Assembly: GCA_963717155.1 (NCBI GenBank)
Contig: OY970326.1
Coordinates: 3,472,001-3,536,000 of the forward strand
Length of the DNA stretch: 64,000 nucleotides
Origin: G963717155 sp963717155
GTDB lineage: Bacteria; Actinomycetota; Thermoleophilia; Gaiellales; JALYLC01
Direction: 5' to 3'
A program made the position numbers and the translations under genes. Every line of letters starts with the position of its first letter. The stretch's first letter is position 1. Below, one piece after another: positions 17,557 to 26,186 of this stretch. The notes under the pieces were generated by a model. The model saw nothing but the letters and a program-made list of their open reading frames with translations. It searched no databases and was not told where the DNA came from.

Positions 17557-18435
17557 TCACCCCTTCACCGCGCCGCCGACGACGCCTCGGACGAGCGCGC
17601 GCTGGGAGAACAGGAAGACGATCGCGATCGGCACGACCGCGAGCAGTGTCGCCAGGGCGAGCTCCGGCTTGAAGATGTGCAGCGACTGGCCACCCCCGCC
17701 GACCGCCGGGTTGAACGACGGCGTGGAGGCGAGGAGGTCCGACAGGCCGACCGTGATCGGATACTGGTTCGAGTCGGCAAGGACCACGTACGGCAGGAAG
17801 AAGTTGTTCCAGTCGGAGACGAAGCTGAAGAAGAAGACGAGCGCGACGACCGGCTTCGCAAGCGGAAGCGCAACACGCAGGAACGTCTGGAACTCGCCGG
17901 CCCCGTCCACGTGCGCCGCATCGAGCAGGCTGGACGGGATCGAGGTCGCGTAGTAGATGTACGCGAGATAGACGCCGAACGGGAAGAACGAGAACGGCAG
18001 GATCACCGAGAGCGAGCGTCCGATCAGGTGCATCGCGTTCAGCTCGAGGAAGATCGGCAGCACGAGCGCGGCCGCCGGGACGATCATCACCACGAGCGTC
18101 AGCGAGAGCACGAGCTTGCGGCCGGGGAACCTTCCGAAGGCGAGGCCATAGCCGGCGGGCACGCTGACCACGAGCGTGATCGCGGTCGCGCTCAGCGTGT
18201 AGTAGAGCGTGTTGCCGATCCAGCGGCGGTAGATGTGGTCGCTGTACGCGTCCAGGTGCTTCCACGCCAGCGCGACGTGGTGAAGGTCGCCGAACGCGAA
18301 CGGGTTCGAGGTGATGAGCGCCGCGTCGGTCTTCGTCGGGGCAAGGATGAGCCAGATGACCGGCGCGGCGAAGAAGATCGCGAACGCCGCGAGGACCGTG
18401 AGCCGCGCGCCAACACCGAGCACACGGAGCCGCAT
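17557..18435 (-). CDS. Carbohydrate ABC transporter permease (MalG type)
   Basis: Permease of 292 residues, with six TM segments from LTVLAAFAIFFAAPVIWLILAP onward. The EAA loop is SLLDAAHVDGAGEFQTFLRVALPLAKPV. The start ATG overlaps the stop of the MalF-type gene (TGATG). It shares the near-identical block LVLPIFLELNAMHLIGRSLSVILPFSFFPFG with the frameshifted permease at 22601-23408, so the two are recent paralogs. Confidence 0.9.
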   Translation of the reverse strand: MRLRVLGVGARLTVLAAFAIFFAAPVIWLILAPTKTDAALITSNPFAFGDLHHVALAWKHLDAYSDHIYRRWIGNTLYYTLSATAITLVVSVPAGYGLAFGRFPGRKLVLSLTLVVMIVPAAALVLPIFLELNAMHLIGRSLSVILPFSFFPFGVYLAYIYYATSIPSSLLDAAHVDGAGEFQTFLRVALPLAKPVVALVFFFSFVSDWNNFFLPYVVLADSNQYPITVGLSDLLASTPSFNPAVGGGGQSLHIFKPELALATLLAVVPIAIVFLFSQRALVRGVVGGAVKG

Positions 18436-19331
18436 CAGTCCTCCACCCGGAAGAGCCCGCTACGCGTGACGATAAGGACGGCTCCGATGAGACCGATCGC
18501 GAGCAGGTCGACGGCGATCGCGGCGGCTCCGTTGAAGTCCGCGTACCGGAACGCGAGCTGGTAGGCGAGCTGGTTCGCCGACCAGGTGTCGGGGACGAGA
18601 CCGAAGCTCGCGTGCTGCACGATCTCGGGTTCGACGAAGAGCTGTGTTCCCAACGCGAAGGAAAGGATCAGCATGTACGCGACCCACTTCCGGATCAGCG
18701 GCAGTTTCAGGCGGAGCGCGATTGCGATCGGCCCGGCGCCGTCGATGCGGGCGGCGTCCTCGAGGTCGGGCGGAATCGTGTTGAGGGCGCCGTACATCAC
18801 CACGATCCAGCCGCCGGCGCCCGTCCAGAAGGCGATCATCGCGAAGATGAACGGCAGGTTCCCGGGCGCGATCGACTGGGCGAAGATGTGCGCCCCGAGC
18901 AGGTCGTGCAGCAGGAACGAGCCGGGGCTGACGGTCGGGTCGAGCATGAACAGCCAGACGAGCACCGCCGCCGATCCGGCGAGCGCGCCCGGCATGTAGA
19001 AGAGGAAGCGGAACGTCGCCGAGGTTCGGTTCGCACGCCCGTGGAGGAGCAGCGCGAGGCCGACCACGAACACCATGAGCGCGCTGAGCCAGATGCACGT
19101 GTAGATGAGGACGTGCCTGAACGCAGAGACGAAGCGGAAGTCGTCGTACGTCCGCACGAAGTTGTGGAAGCCGACCCACCCGCCGCCGACGTTGGTGAAC
19201 GCGAGGTCCAGCGCGTAGATCGTCGGCGCCACCCCGAACAGGATCAGGAACGGCAGATAGGGCAGGATGAACGGCAGGCCCCGAAGGGAGCGAGGGCCAC
19301 GCCGTCGCGTGGCCCTCGCGTCCTTCGACAT
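18435..19331 (-). CDS. Carbohydrate ABC transporter permease (MalF type)
   Basis: Permease of about 298 residues from the ATG at 19331; an in-frame TTG at 19349 would add six residues, and neither start has a clear ribosome-binding site. The first TM is LPFILPYLPFLILFGVAPTIYAL and the EAA loop is PPDLEDAARIDGAGPIAIALRLKLPLI. It sits between the binding-protein gene and the MalG-type gene. No ATPase gene is present in the operon. Confidence 0.88.
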   Translation of the reverse strand: MSKDARATRRRGPRSLRGLPFILPYLPFLILFGVAPTIYALDLAFTNVGGGWVGFHNFVRTYDDFRFVSAFRHVLIYTCIWLSALMVFVVGLALLLHGRANRTSATFRFLFYMPGALAGSAAVLVWLFMLDPTVSPGSFLLHDLLGAHIFAQSIAPGNLPFIFAMIAFWTGAGGWIVVMYGALNTIPPDLEDAARIDGAGPIAIALRLKLPLIRKWVAYMLILSFALGTQLFVEPEIVQHASFGLVPDTWSANQLAYQLAFRYADFNGAAAIAVDLLAIGLIGAVLIVTRSGLFRVED

Positions 19332-19353
19332 CACGGCAGCGTCGCTCAAAGCA

Positions 19354-20679
19354 CTATGACGAGACGACCTTGTATCCCGCCGCCTGCGCGTTCTGCGCGA
19401 GCCCCTTGCCGAACGACGCCAGCACGCTGCTCAGCGACTGCCCGGCGACGAGCTGCGTGATGACCGAGTTCGACCAGACCGGCTGGTCCGGATAGGTGAC
19501 CATGCTCCAACCCTTCCACACCAGATTGGCGGCAGCCTTGAAGGCCGGGCCTTCGGGAGCGGCGAAGTAGGGGTCGGCGTTCAGGGACTTGAGCCACACC
19601 GTCGCGGCGGGGCCGTACGAGGGGTACCCCGGCGCGAGCGGCCCTACCTTCCCCTTGACGGCGAGCGACGTCGTCGACCACTTCACGAAGTCGATCGCTG
19701 CCGCCTGGTTCTTGGTGTGCTTGGACACGATCCACGGGCCGCCGCCGACCTGGCCGGTCACGAGCGGCTCGCTGTTCCACTGGAGCGGCAGCGCCGCTGT
19801 CATCTCGCCGGCCGGAACGTTCAGGGTGCCGCTGAAGATGTCCTTCGCGTACCACACCGGTCCCGGCATGAGCAGGATCTTGTCATTGGCGCCGCCGTAC
19901 TTCGTGGCGAAGTCGGCCGTGAAGACGCTCTCGTTCGAGACGACGCCGCTCTTGACCAGCGGGTCGAGCAGGCTGGCCATCCGCGTGCAGTGCACGTCGC
20001 TCGCATTGATCTTCACGGTGTTCGTCCCGACCACCTGCGAGATCGGGCACTTGTCGGCCCAGAGGTAGAGCCAGGCGCCGTACGACTCGCCGACGTTCCC
20101 GATGATGTACCCGGGATGCTGCGCCGCGACCTGCGTGCCGAGCTGCGCCCACTGCTGCCACGTCGTCGGGACCGCGTAGCCGAACTGGGTCATCAGCTTC
20201 TTGTTGACGTAGAGCACCTCCTGGGCGAGGTTGTCCTGGAGACAGACCAGCTGCCCGTTGACGGTGCACTGCGCGATCGACGGCGAGGGCCAGCTCTTGA
20301 GGAGGTTCGCCGGGAAGACGCCCTTGAGGTTCATCGCGAAGTCGAACGGCTTCTGCGCCATCCAGACCGGGTCGTTCGCCTGCTCGCTGAAGACGACGTC
20401 CGGCCAGCCGTGGCCGGTGCGGTTCCACAGCTGGATCTTCGTCTGCATCGTCGTCGCGCCGTTCCCGTCGCCGTCGTAGGTGACGATCTTGAGCTTGACT
20501 TGCGGATGGGTCTTCGCATAGAGCTTCGCTACCGGCAGGCGGACCGCGTCGACCCAGACGGTGAGCGGACCAGAGACTCCGGCGCGTCGCGCCGCACCAC
20601 TCGGCGTCGCAGAGATCAGCGAGGCCACGGCCGCCGCGAGTAGCGCAGCCAGGGCGAATGCTCGACGGTTGATCTTCAT
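19354..20679 (-). CDS. Carbohydrate ABC transporter substrate-binding protein
   Basis: Binding protein of 441 residues. The start ATG at 20679 has AAAGGAG five bases upstream. The signal peptide is KINRRAFALAALLAAAVASLISATPSGAA. The mature domain begins GPLTVWVDAVRLPVAKLYAKTHPQVKLKIV, the usual family-1 pattern. It follows the enolase-superfamily gene by 10 bases and precedes the two permeases, so the operon order is enzyme, receptor, channel, channel, hydrolase. Confidence 0.9.
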   Translation of the reverse strand: MKINRRAFALAALLAAAVASLISATPSGAARRAGVSGPLTVWVDAVRLPVAKLYAKTHPQVKLKIVTYDGDGNGATTMQTKIQLWNRTGHGWPDVVFSEQANDPVWMAQKPFDFAMNLKGVFPANLLKSWPSPSIAQCTVNGQLVCLQDNLAQEVLYVNKKLMTQFGYAVPTTWQQWAQLGTQVAAQHPGYIIGNVGESYGAWLYLWADKCPISQVVGTNTVKINASDVHCTRMASLLDPLVKSGVVSNESVFTADFATKYGGANDKILLMPGPVWYAKDIFSGTLNVPAGEMTAALPLQWNSEPLVTGQVGGGPWIVSKHTKNQAAAIDFVKWSTTSLAVKGKVGPLAPGYPSYGPAATVWLKSLNADPYFAAPEGPAFKAAANLVWKGWSMVTYPDQPVWSNSVITQLVAGQSLSSVLASFGKGLAQNAQAAGYKVVSS

Positions 20680-20689
20680 GTGAGCTCCT

Positions 20690-21751
20690 TTACGCACGAT
20701 GCTCGTAGACGAAATCCGGCAGGGCGATGCCCGGCTCGGTCGGTGCCTGGACAAGACCGTCGCGCCCGACGCGCGGTTCGCGGGTCGCCGGGTTAGACGT
20801 GACGAGCGACTCGAAGTACGTGCAGTTCGGAATTGCCATGCAGAGGTGCACCGCCGATTCGGTCGGTCCGTGCACCTCGGCCCGGAGCCGGAACGAGTCG
20901 GCGAGGTGCGCGATCCGCATCGCCCCGGTCATCCCACCGCGGTGGTTCGCGCTCGTCCGCACGTACGTGGCGCAACCCGACGCGATGAAGTCCGCGGTGT
21001 TGAGGTGACTGCCGTCGGACGTCTCGCCCACGAGCAACGGCACCTGGACACGTTCGGCGAGCCAGCGGTACGCCGTGATGCTGAACTCGCGCATCGGCTC
21101 CTCGTACCAGCGGTAGCCCGCCTCGGCGAGGGCGTCGCCGAGGTAGACGGCGTCGGGGAGGTCGAACCCCGCCGAGCCGTCGTACATCAGGTCGACGTCG
21201 GGCCCGACGTGTCCGCGAAGCCGCTGGCAGAGGTCGGCGTCCGCCCGGGCGTCACCCCACGCGTGGAGCTTGATCGCGGGATACCCGAGCTCGAGGCACT
21301 GGTCGGCGACGTCGAGGAACTCCTCGACGGTGGCGAACGTCGTCGTCGAGGCATACGCCGGGATCGAATCCCGAAACGTTCCGAGCAGCCGGTGCGCCGG
21401 CACGCCGAGGACGCGCGCCTCCAGGTCCCAGAGAGCCACGTCGACGACTCCGACCAGCCAGATCGGGAACTCGTCCGTGCGATCGAGCTCCCACAGGCGG
21501 TGCCACAACCACTCGCGACGGTCAGCGCGCTCTCCGACGAGCTCCTCGCGGAGCACCCTGTCGACGATGTCGCCGAGCATCGCGCCGCTCCACTCGTGGT
21601 ACGCCTCGCCGATCGCGCCGTCCTCCGTCGTGATGCGGAAGACGGCGGTGGTGCGGGCCTTGGCGGAACCACGGAGACCGTGCCGCCACGCAAACGACGG
21701 GGTCACCGCTGGGCGGGGCACCAGCTCGATATCGATGGCTGCGATCTTCAA
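20690..21751 (-). CDS. Enolase-superfamily enzyme (mandelate racemase/muconate lactonizing type)
   Basis: A 353-residue protein, first gene of the second transport operon. After the capping domain (VVDVALWDLEARVLGVPAHRLLG), the barrel shows YPAIKLHAWGD (a K-x-H strand), the Asp ligand of DLMYDGSAG, Glu in WYEEPM, Glu in LVGETSDG, and a late His in AEVHGPTESAVH. It is more diverged from the other two family members in this window and may dehydrate or racemise a different acid sugar, a fuconate- or rhamnonate-type acid being possible. The TCATCATACG motif lies just upstream at 21761. Confidence 0.85.
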   Translation of the reverse strand: MKIAAIDIELVPRPAVTPSFAWRHGLRGSAKARTTAVFRITTEDGAIGEAYHEWSGAMLGDIVDRVLREELVGERADRREWLWHRLWELDRTDEFPIWLVGVVDVALWDLEARVLGVPAHRLLGTFRDSIPAYASTTTFATVEEFLDVADQCLELGYPAIKLHAWGDARADADLCQRLRGHVGPDVDLMYDGSAGFDLPDAVYLGDALAEAGYRWYEEPMREFSITAYRWLAERVQVPLLVGETSDGSHLNTADFIASGCATYVRTSANHRGGMTGAMRIAHLADSFRLRAEVHGPTESAVHLCMAIPNCTYFESLVTSNPATREPRVGRDGLVQAPTEPGIALPDFVYEHRA

Positions 21752-21760
21752 GGCGGCATA

Positions 21761-21770
21761 TCATCATACG
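21761..21770. promoter_or_regulatory. GntR-type operator motif upstream of the transport operon
   Basis: TCATCATACG lies 10 bases upstream of the enolase-family start, followed by AATGA, which makes TCAT..ATGA half-site symmetry. The same motif is found before the GntR gene (22575) and, as TCATATTACG, before the aldo/keto reductase and alcohol dehydrogenase genes (25237). Confidence 0.5.
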
Positions 21771-21826
21771 AATGACCAGCAGATGTCAAGTCCCCCGTCG
21801 TGACCGGGCACGGCGCCTTGGCTGCG

Positions 21827-22570
21827 CTACGAGCGGGGCGCTGCGGCCCGGCGAGGACGCTTCCTCTTGCGCGCGGCCCAGGAGGAGTCGATGTGCTGTG
21901 AGATCAACTCGCCGGCCAGGGCGCCGTCGCGCGCGACGAGTGCCTCGTAGATGCGGCGGTGATCGGCGGCCGTTCGCGCGAGCTCCGCGCGCGTCGCCGC
22001 GGCGGACATCGGGGGCCTCGCGCCGCCGTGCCGGTGGATGACCCGCACGATCGTCGCCCCCACCTCGTTGCCAGACGCCTTGATCATGACCGCGTGGAAG
22101 CTGCGGTCGAGCGCCTGGAAGCGAGCGTAGTCGTCGTACTCCGCCTCCATCCGCTCCAGGCTCTCGACGAGAGCGGCGAGATCGTCCTCGGTGAGCCGCT
22201 CGGCCGCCGCCGATGCCATCTCCCGCTCCAGCACGCGTCGCACGGTGATCAGGTTGTCGAGCAGCGAGTTGTCATGGTCGTACTCGAGCGCGATGCGGAG
22301 CACGAGCGGGTCGAGCACATTCCAGGAGATGCGCGGCTGGACGCTGGTGCCGCGCCCCTGCACGACGCGGACGAGCCCACGCTCCTCCAGGAGCTTCAGC
22401 GCCTCGCGGATCACGGTGCGGCTGAAGCCAAACTCCTCACAGAGCGCCGGCTCGGTCGGGACGAGGTCGCCCTCGGCCCATTTGCCGCTGATGATCTCGC
22501 GAGCGAGATCCTCGACGACCACCGACGCGAAGCGCGCCGGCCGCCGCGAGGACTTGGCGAGCGTATCCAT
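21827..22570 (-). CDS. GntR-family (FadR/FCD) transcriptional regulator
   Basis: Regulator of 247 residues. The N-terminal winged helix contains ISGKWAEGDLVPTEPALCEEFGFSRTVIREALKLLEERGLV, the diagnostic GntR motif. The C-terminal FCD domain (about residues 95-225, LLDNLITVRRVLEREMASAAAERL) binds an acid ligand, usually with a metal held by His residues. It lies between the transport operon and the enzyme genes. Probable autoregulation and control of both sides through the shared TCATnnTACG motif is inference from location. Confidence 0.9.
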   Translation of the reverse strand: MDTLAKSSRRPARFASVVVEDLAREIISGKWAEGDLVPTEPALCEEFGFSRTVIREALKLLEERGLVRVVQGRGTSVQPRISWNVLDPLVLRIALEYDHDNSLLDNLITVRRVLEREMASAAAERLTEDDLAALVESLERMEAEYDDYARFQALDRSFHAVMIKASGNEVGATIVRVIHRHGGARPPMSAAATRAELARTAADHRRIYEALVARDGALAGELISQHIDSSWAARKRKRPRRAAAPRS

Positions 22571-22574
22571 ATAT

Positions 22575-22584
22575 TCATCATACG
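22575..22584. promoter_or_regulatory. GntR-type operator motif at the regulator's own start
   Basis: TCATCATACG, identical to the copy at 21761, begins 5 bases upstream of the regulator start codon, inside an AT-rich patch (ATATTCATCATACG) unusual in this GC-rich window. The position fits autorepression. Confidence 0.5.
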
Positions 22585-22600
22585 TCCGGTGTCGACGGCG

Positions 22601-23408
22601 TCAGCGGACGAGGCCGCGAACGAGCGCCCGTTGGCAGAGGACGAGCACGACCGCGACCGGGAGTGCCGCAATCAGCGCCGCGAGTGCAATCTCGGGCCGG
22701 GACCCGTTCAGGATGTCCGAGAGGCCGACCTGGAGCGGGTACTGCGACGAATCGACGAGAACCACGTAGGGCAGGAAGAAGTTGGTCCAGTCGGCGACGA
22801 AGCTGAAGAAGACGATGAGCGCGACGATCGGCTTCGCGAGCGGAACCGCGACTACGCAGGAACGCCTGCAGCTCCCCGCAGCCGTCGAGGCGGGCCGCGT
22901 CGAGGAGGGCCGGTGGGAGCGCGGTCGCGTAGTAGATGTAGGCGAGAAACACGCCGAACGGGAAGAACGAGAACGGCAGGATCACCGAGAGCGAGCGTCC
23001 GATCAGATGCATCGCGTTCAGCTCGAGGAAGATCGGCAGCACGAGCGAGTTCGCGGGGACGACCATGGCGACGATCGTCAGCCAGAGGACGATCCGGCGC
23101 CCGGGGAACCTCCCGTGCGCGAGGCCGTACCCCGCGGGGATCGACGTGAGCAGGGTCAGCGCCGTCGCTCCGAACGCGTAGAGAAGCGAGTTCTCGAACC
23201 AACGGCGGAACATGCCGCCGCCGAACGAATCCAGCTGATGCCAGGCGATCCGGACGTTGTGCAGGCTGCCGAACGAGAACGGGGAGCTCGTGAGAAGCTG
23301 GTAGCTGGTCTTCGTCGGAGCGAGCACGAGCCATGCCAGTGGGAGCCCGAAGAACACGGCGAACGCGAGCAGCACGAGCATTCGTAGTCCGAGTAAGGCG
23401 CGCTGCAA
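22601..23408 (-). pseudogene. Frameshifted MalG-type ABC permease
   Basis: The first two thirds read in one frame (TTG at 23408 or ATG at 23381), from MLVLLAFAVFFGLPLAWLVLAPTKTSYQ through LLDAARLDGCGELQAFLR. The normal sequence VAVPLAKPIVALIVFFSFVADWTNFFLPYVV then continues in another frame to a stop at 22601. Comparison with the intact paralog at 17557-18435 places one extra base near 22853. No binding protein or MalF partner adjoins it, so it is an orphan relic of a duplicated transporter, or an intact gene with a sequencing indel. It follows the SDR gene on the same strand. Confidence 0.8.
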
Positions 23409-23434
23409 CGTCAGGCAGAGCTCGGGACGCGCGG

Positions 23435-24165
23435 TCAGCGCCCGAGCCAGCCGCCGTCGACGGGCAGCACGATGCCGTGGACGTAGTCCGCGGACGGCGA
23501 GCAGAGGAAGGCGATCGCGCCCGCGATGTCCTCCGGCTCCGCCCAGCGCCCGGCCGGGATGCGGGTGAGGATCTGCTCCGAACGGACGGGATCGTCCTGG
23601 AGCGCCTGGGTGTTGTCCGTGCGCACGTAGCCCGGCGCGACGGCGTTCACGTTCACGCCCCGCGCCGCCCACTCGTTCGCGAGCGCCTTCGTCAGCCCGG
23701 CGATCCCCGACTTCGCCGCGGTGTAGCCGGACACGTTGATCCCGCCCTGGAACGAGAGCAGCGACGCGACGAAGACGACCTTGCCGCCGCCGCGCTCGAG
23801 CATGTCACGGCCGAGCTCGCGGGTGAGGACGAACTGCGCGGAGAGGTCGACCTCGAGCACGCGGTCCCAGAGCTCGTCCGAGTGCTCGGCCGCCGGCGCG
23901 CGCGCGATCGTGCCCGCGTTGTTGACGAGGATGTCGACCCGCTCGAGGTCGTCGGCGCAACGCTGCAGCAAGGGCGTTGACAGATGCCCGATCTGCGAAG
24001 TCGCATCGGTACGCGCGGCCGCGCTCCGGCTCCATGGAGGCGCTGACGCCGACGACCTCTGCGCCTGCAGCTTCGAGCGCAGCGGCTGCCGCCCTCCCGA
24101 TGCCGCGGCTCGCACCGGTGACGACCGCGATCCGGCCGGAGAGATCGAAGCGCCGAGCCGGTCAC
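23435..24165 (-). pseudogene. Frameshifted short-chain dehydrogenase/reductase
   Basis: An SDR whose parts lie in different frames. The cofactor region RFDLSGRIAVVTGASRGIGRAAAAALEAAGAEVVGVS is in the frame of the upstream alcohol dehydrogenase and has no start codon there; a GTG at 24165 is one base out of frame. The remainder, from ADDLERVDILVNNAGT through the active site SLLSFQGGINVSGYTAAKSG (Tyr/Lys) to PVDGGWLGR, is in another frame, with the shift at about 23950-23965. Intact, it would be a 240-250 residue oxidoreductase similar to keto-deoxy-sugar-acid dehydrogenases. It follows the alcohol dehydrogenase with overlap. Confidence 0.8.
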
Positions 24166-25166
24166 GAGCGACAGTCGACCAGGATCTTCATCGCCGTCCT
24201 ACCGGCGCGCAGCTCGGCGAACACGTCGGGGACGCGCTCGAGCGGTTCGACGGCCGTGATCAGCCGGTCGAGGCCGAGGGAGCCGTCGGCGAGGAGCCCG
24301 ATCGCGGCCTCGAAGTCCTCCGGTTCATACACCCGCGCCCCGCGCAGGTCGAGCTCCTTCCAGAAGAGGTCGAAGAGCGCCACCGGCTTCGGCTCCGGAA
24401 AGATCGCGACGACGACGACACGGCCGCGGATCGCGGCATGCTGGGTTGCCGCGAGGATGCCGGGCGCGGAGCCCGAGACCTCGAAGACCACCTCGGCGCC
24501 CACGCCGTCCGTCTCTGCGAGGACGTCGAGCTCGGCCGGATCGCGCGCGGCGAGGCCGAGCTCGGCAGCGAGCGCACGCCGTGCCACGTCCGGCTCGACG
24601 ACGATGACGCGCGCTCCGCGCGCACGGGCGACGATCGCGATCAGCGTTCCGATGGGGCCGCCGCCGATCACGACCGCCGTTTCACCCGCCGCGACCTCGC
24701 CGCGGCGCACATCGTGGCAGGCGACGGCGAGCGGCTCGGCGAGCGCGGCCAGGCGCAGGTCGAGACCAGGCGGCAGCGCGTGCAGCGTGAACGCGGGCAC
24801 CGTCCACGAGTCCTGGAGAGCCCCCGGGGCGTCGATTCCGATGAACCTGAGCCGGCGGCCGATGTGGCTGAAGCCGCGGTCGGCCGGCGTGGCCTCGCGC
24901 GTGTCGAGCGGACGCACCACGACGGGATCTCCGGGCAGAAATCCCGTGACGCCCACGCCGACCTCGGCGACGGTCCCGGACATCTCGTGCCCGATCACCA
25001 TCGGCGTCGGAATGCGGCCATCCATCGCGCCGTGGGCGATGTGCAGGTCGGTGCCGCAGATGCCGCAGTACGCGACCTGGAGCCGCACCTCCCCCGGCGC
25101 CGGCGACTCGACCCGCGACTCGCCGACGGAGAACGCGCCCGCTCCCTCGTAGAAGACGGCGCTCAT
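24162..25166 (-). CDS. Medium-chain (zinc-type) alcohol/polyol dehydrogenase lacking the structural-zinc lobe
   Basis: NAD(P)-dependent dehydrogenase, 334 residues from the ATG at 25166 (a GTG four codons upstream is possible). The catalytic-zinc site is present: CGICGTDLHIAHG with the Cys ligand, GHEMSG with His-Glu, and the Rossmann motif VIGGGPIGTLIA. The four-cysteine structural-zinc loop normally found after GDxV is missing; here the stretch reads RPLDTREATPADRGFSHIGRRLRFIGID with no Cys. It resembles threonine/sorbitol-type dehydrogenases otherwise. It is divergent from the aldo/keto reductase gene, with the shared GntR-like motif between them. Confidence 0.88.
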   Translation of the reverse strand: MSAVFYEGAGAFSVGESRVESPAPGEVRLQVAYCGICGTDLHIAHGAMDGRIPTPMVIGHEMSGTVAEVGVGVTGFLPGDPVVVRPLDTREATPADRGFSHIGRRLRFIGIDAPGALQDSWTVPAFTLHALPPGLDLRLAALAEPLAVACHDVRRGEVAAGETAVVIGGGPIGTLIAIVARARGARVIVVEPDVARRALAAELGLAARDPAELDVLAETDGVGAEVVFEVSGSAPGILAATQHAAIRGRVVVVAIFPEPKPVALFDLFWKELDLRGARVYEPEDFEAAIGLLADGSLGLDRLITAVEPLERVPDVFAELRAGRTAMKILVDCRS

Positions 25167-25236
25167 GCTGGCATCCACGACTGCGGCGTTTGCACCTGGT
25201 CCGAGAGGCAGGGGTAGGCGATGACGGTCACCAATA

Positions 25237-25255
25237 TCATATTACGATCATATGA
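25237..25255. promoter_or_regulatory. AT-rich operator-like inverted repeat between divergent genes
   Basis: TCATAT (25237-25242) and ATATGA (25250-25255) form an inverted repeat with a 7-nt spacer containing TACGATC; the left part TCATATTACG matches the two TCATCATACG sites near the GntR gene. It overlaps the start codon of the aldo/keto reductase and lies upstream of the divergent alcohol dehydrogenase. Confidence 0.5.
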
Positions 25256-26125
25256 CTTTGTATACCAGCAACGGCTCGCCGCTGACGCAGCCGACGATCG
25301 GGTTCGGCACCGGTGCATTCGACATCGACGTCGCGCCCGACGTCGCGCGGGCAACCGTGCGAGCAGCCTGGGATCGAGGGATCCGCCTCTTCGACACGGC
25401 ACCCTTCTACGGCTCCGGCCTGGCCGAGCAGCGGCTCGGCGAGGCGCTCGCCGGCCGCTCCCGCGGCGACTACATCCTCTCGACGAAGGTCGGTCGGGTG
25501 CTGACACCGGACGGGCCGATCTTCGACTTCAGCGCCGAGGGAATCACCCGCTCCTTCGCCGGCAGCCTCGCGCGGCTCGGCGTCGACCGTATCGACATCG
25601 CCCTGCTCCACGACCCCGAGGAGCATCTCGACGAGGCGACGCGCGCGCTCGAGACCGTACGCGTCCTGGCGCCGCAGGTCGGGGTCGGCACGAACGTCGT
25701 GTCGACGGCGCTCACACTCGTGAAGCGAGGTGAGGTCGACGTGGTCCTGCTCGCCGGCCGCTACACGCTCCTCGACCGCTCCGCAGCGGAGGAGCTCCTG
25801 CCTGGGTGCCTCGACACACGCGTGCCCGTGCTCGCGGCAGGCGTGTTCAACAGCGGCGTCCTCGCGGGCGGGTCGACCTTCGACTACCGAGGCCGCACCG
25901 CCGGCGATCCTCGCGCGCCGCGACCTGCTGGCGACGATCTGCGCGCGCCATGGCGTACCACTCGCCGCGGCCGCGATCCAGTTCCCGCTCCGGCATCCGG
26001 CGGTCGCCGCTCTCTTCTTCGGCGCGCGCTCGCCAGAGGAGGTCGCGGAGGACGTGCGTCTCCTGGAATGGCCCGTTCCGCACGAGCTCTGGGAGGAACT
26101 GGACGCCGCTCACCGTCTGCGGTAG
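25252..26125 (+). pseudogene. Frameshifted aldo/keto reductase (aldose/L-fucose 1-dehydrogenase-like)
   Basis: The frame from the ATG at 25252 gives a good AKR TIM barrel: GFGTGAFDI, RLFDTAPFYGSGLAE (catalytic Asp and Tyr), STKVG (Lys) and ALLHDPE (His). After STFDY the matching sequence EAAPPAILARRDLLATICARHGVPLAAAAIQFPLRHPAV continues in another frame to 26125. One extra base near 25886-25890 explains the break. The closest functional type is the D-threo-aldose/L-fucose 1-dehydrogenase group that starts non-phosphorylative deoxyhexose oxidation. Either decaying or a sequence error. Confidence 0.8.
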
Positions 26126-26186
26126 GCGTCCGGGGAGACTGTCCTCAGCTTTACCATCAGCGGAGCCAACTCGGAGGGAGCGCCGC

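Noticed and set aside
25237..25255. Possible insertion-sequence end repeat
   Set aside because: The inverted repeat is short, lies at a start codon between divergent genes, has no transposase nearby, and fits an operator better.
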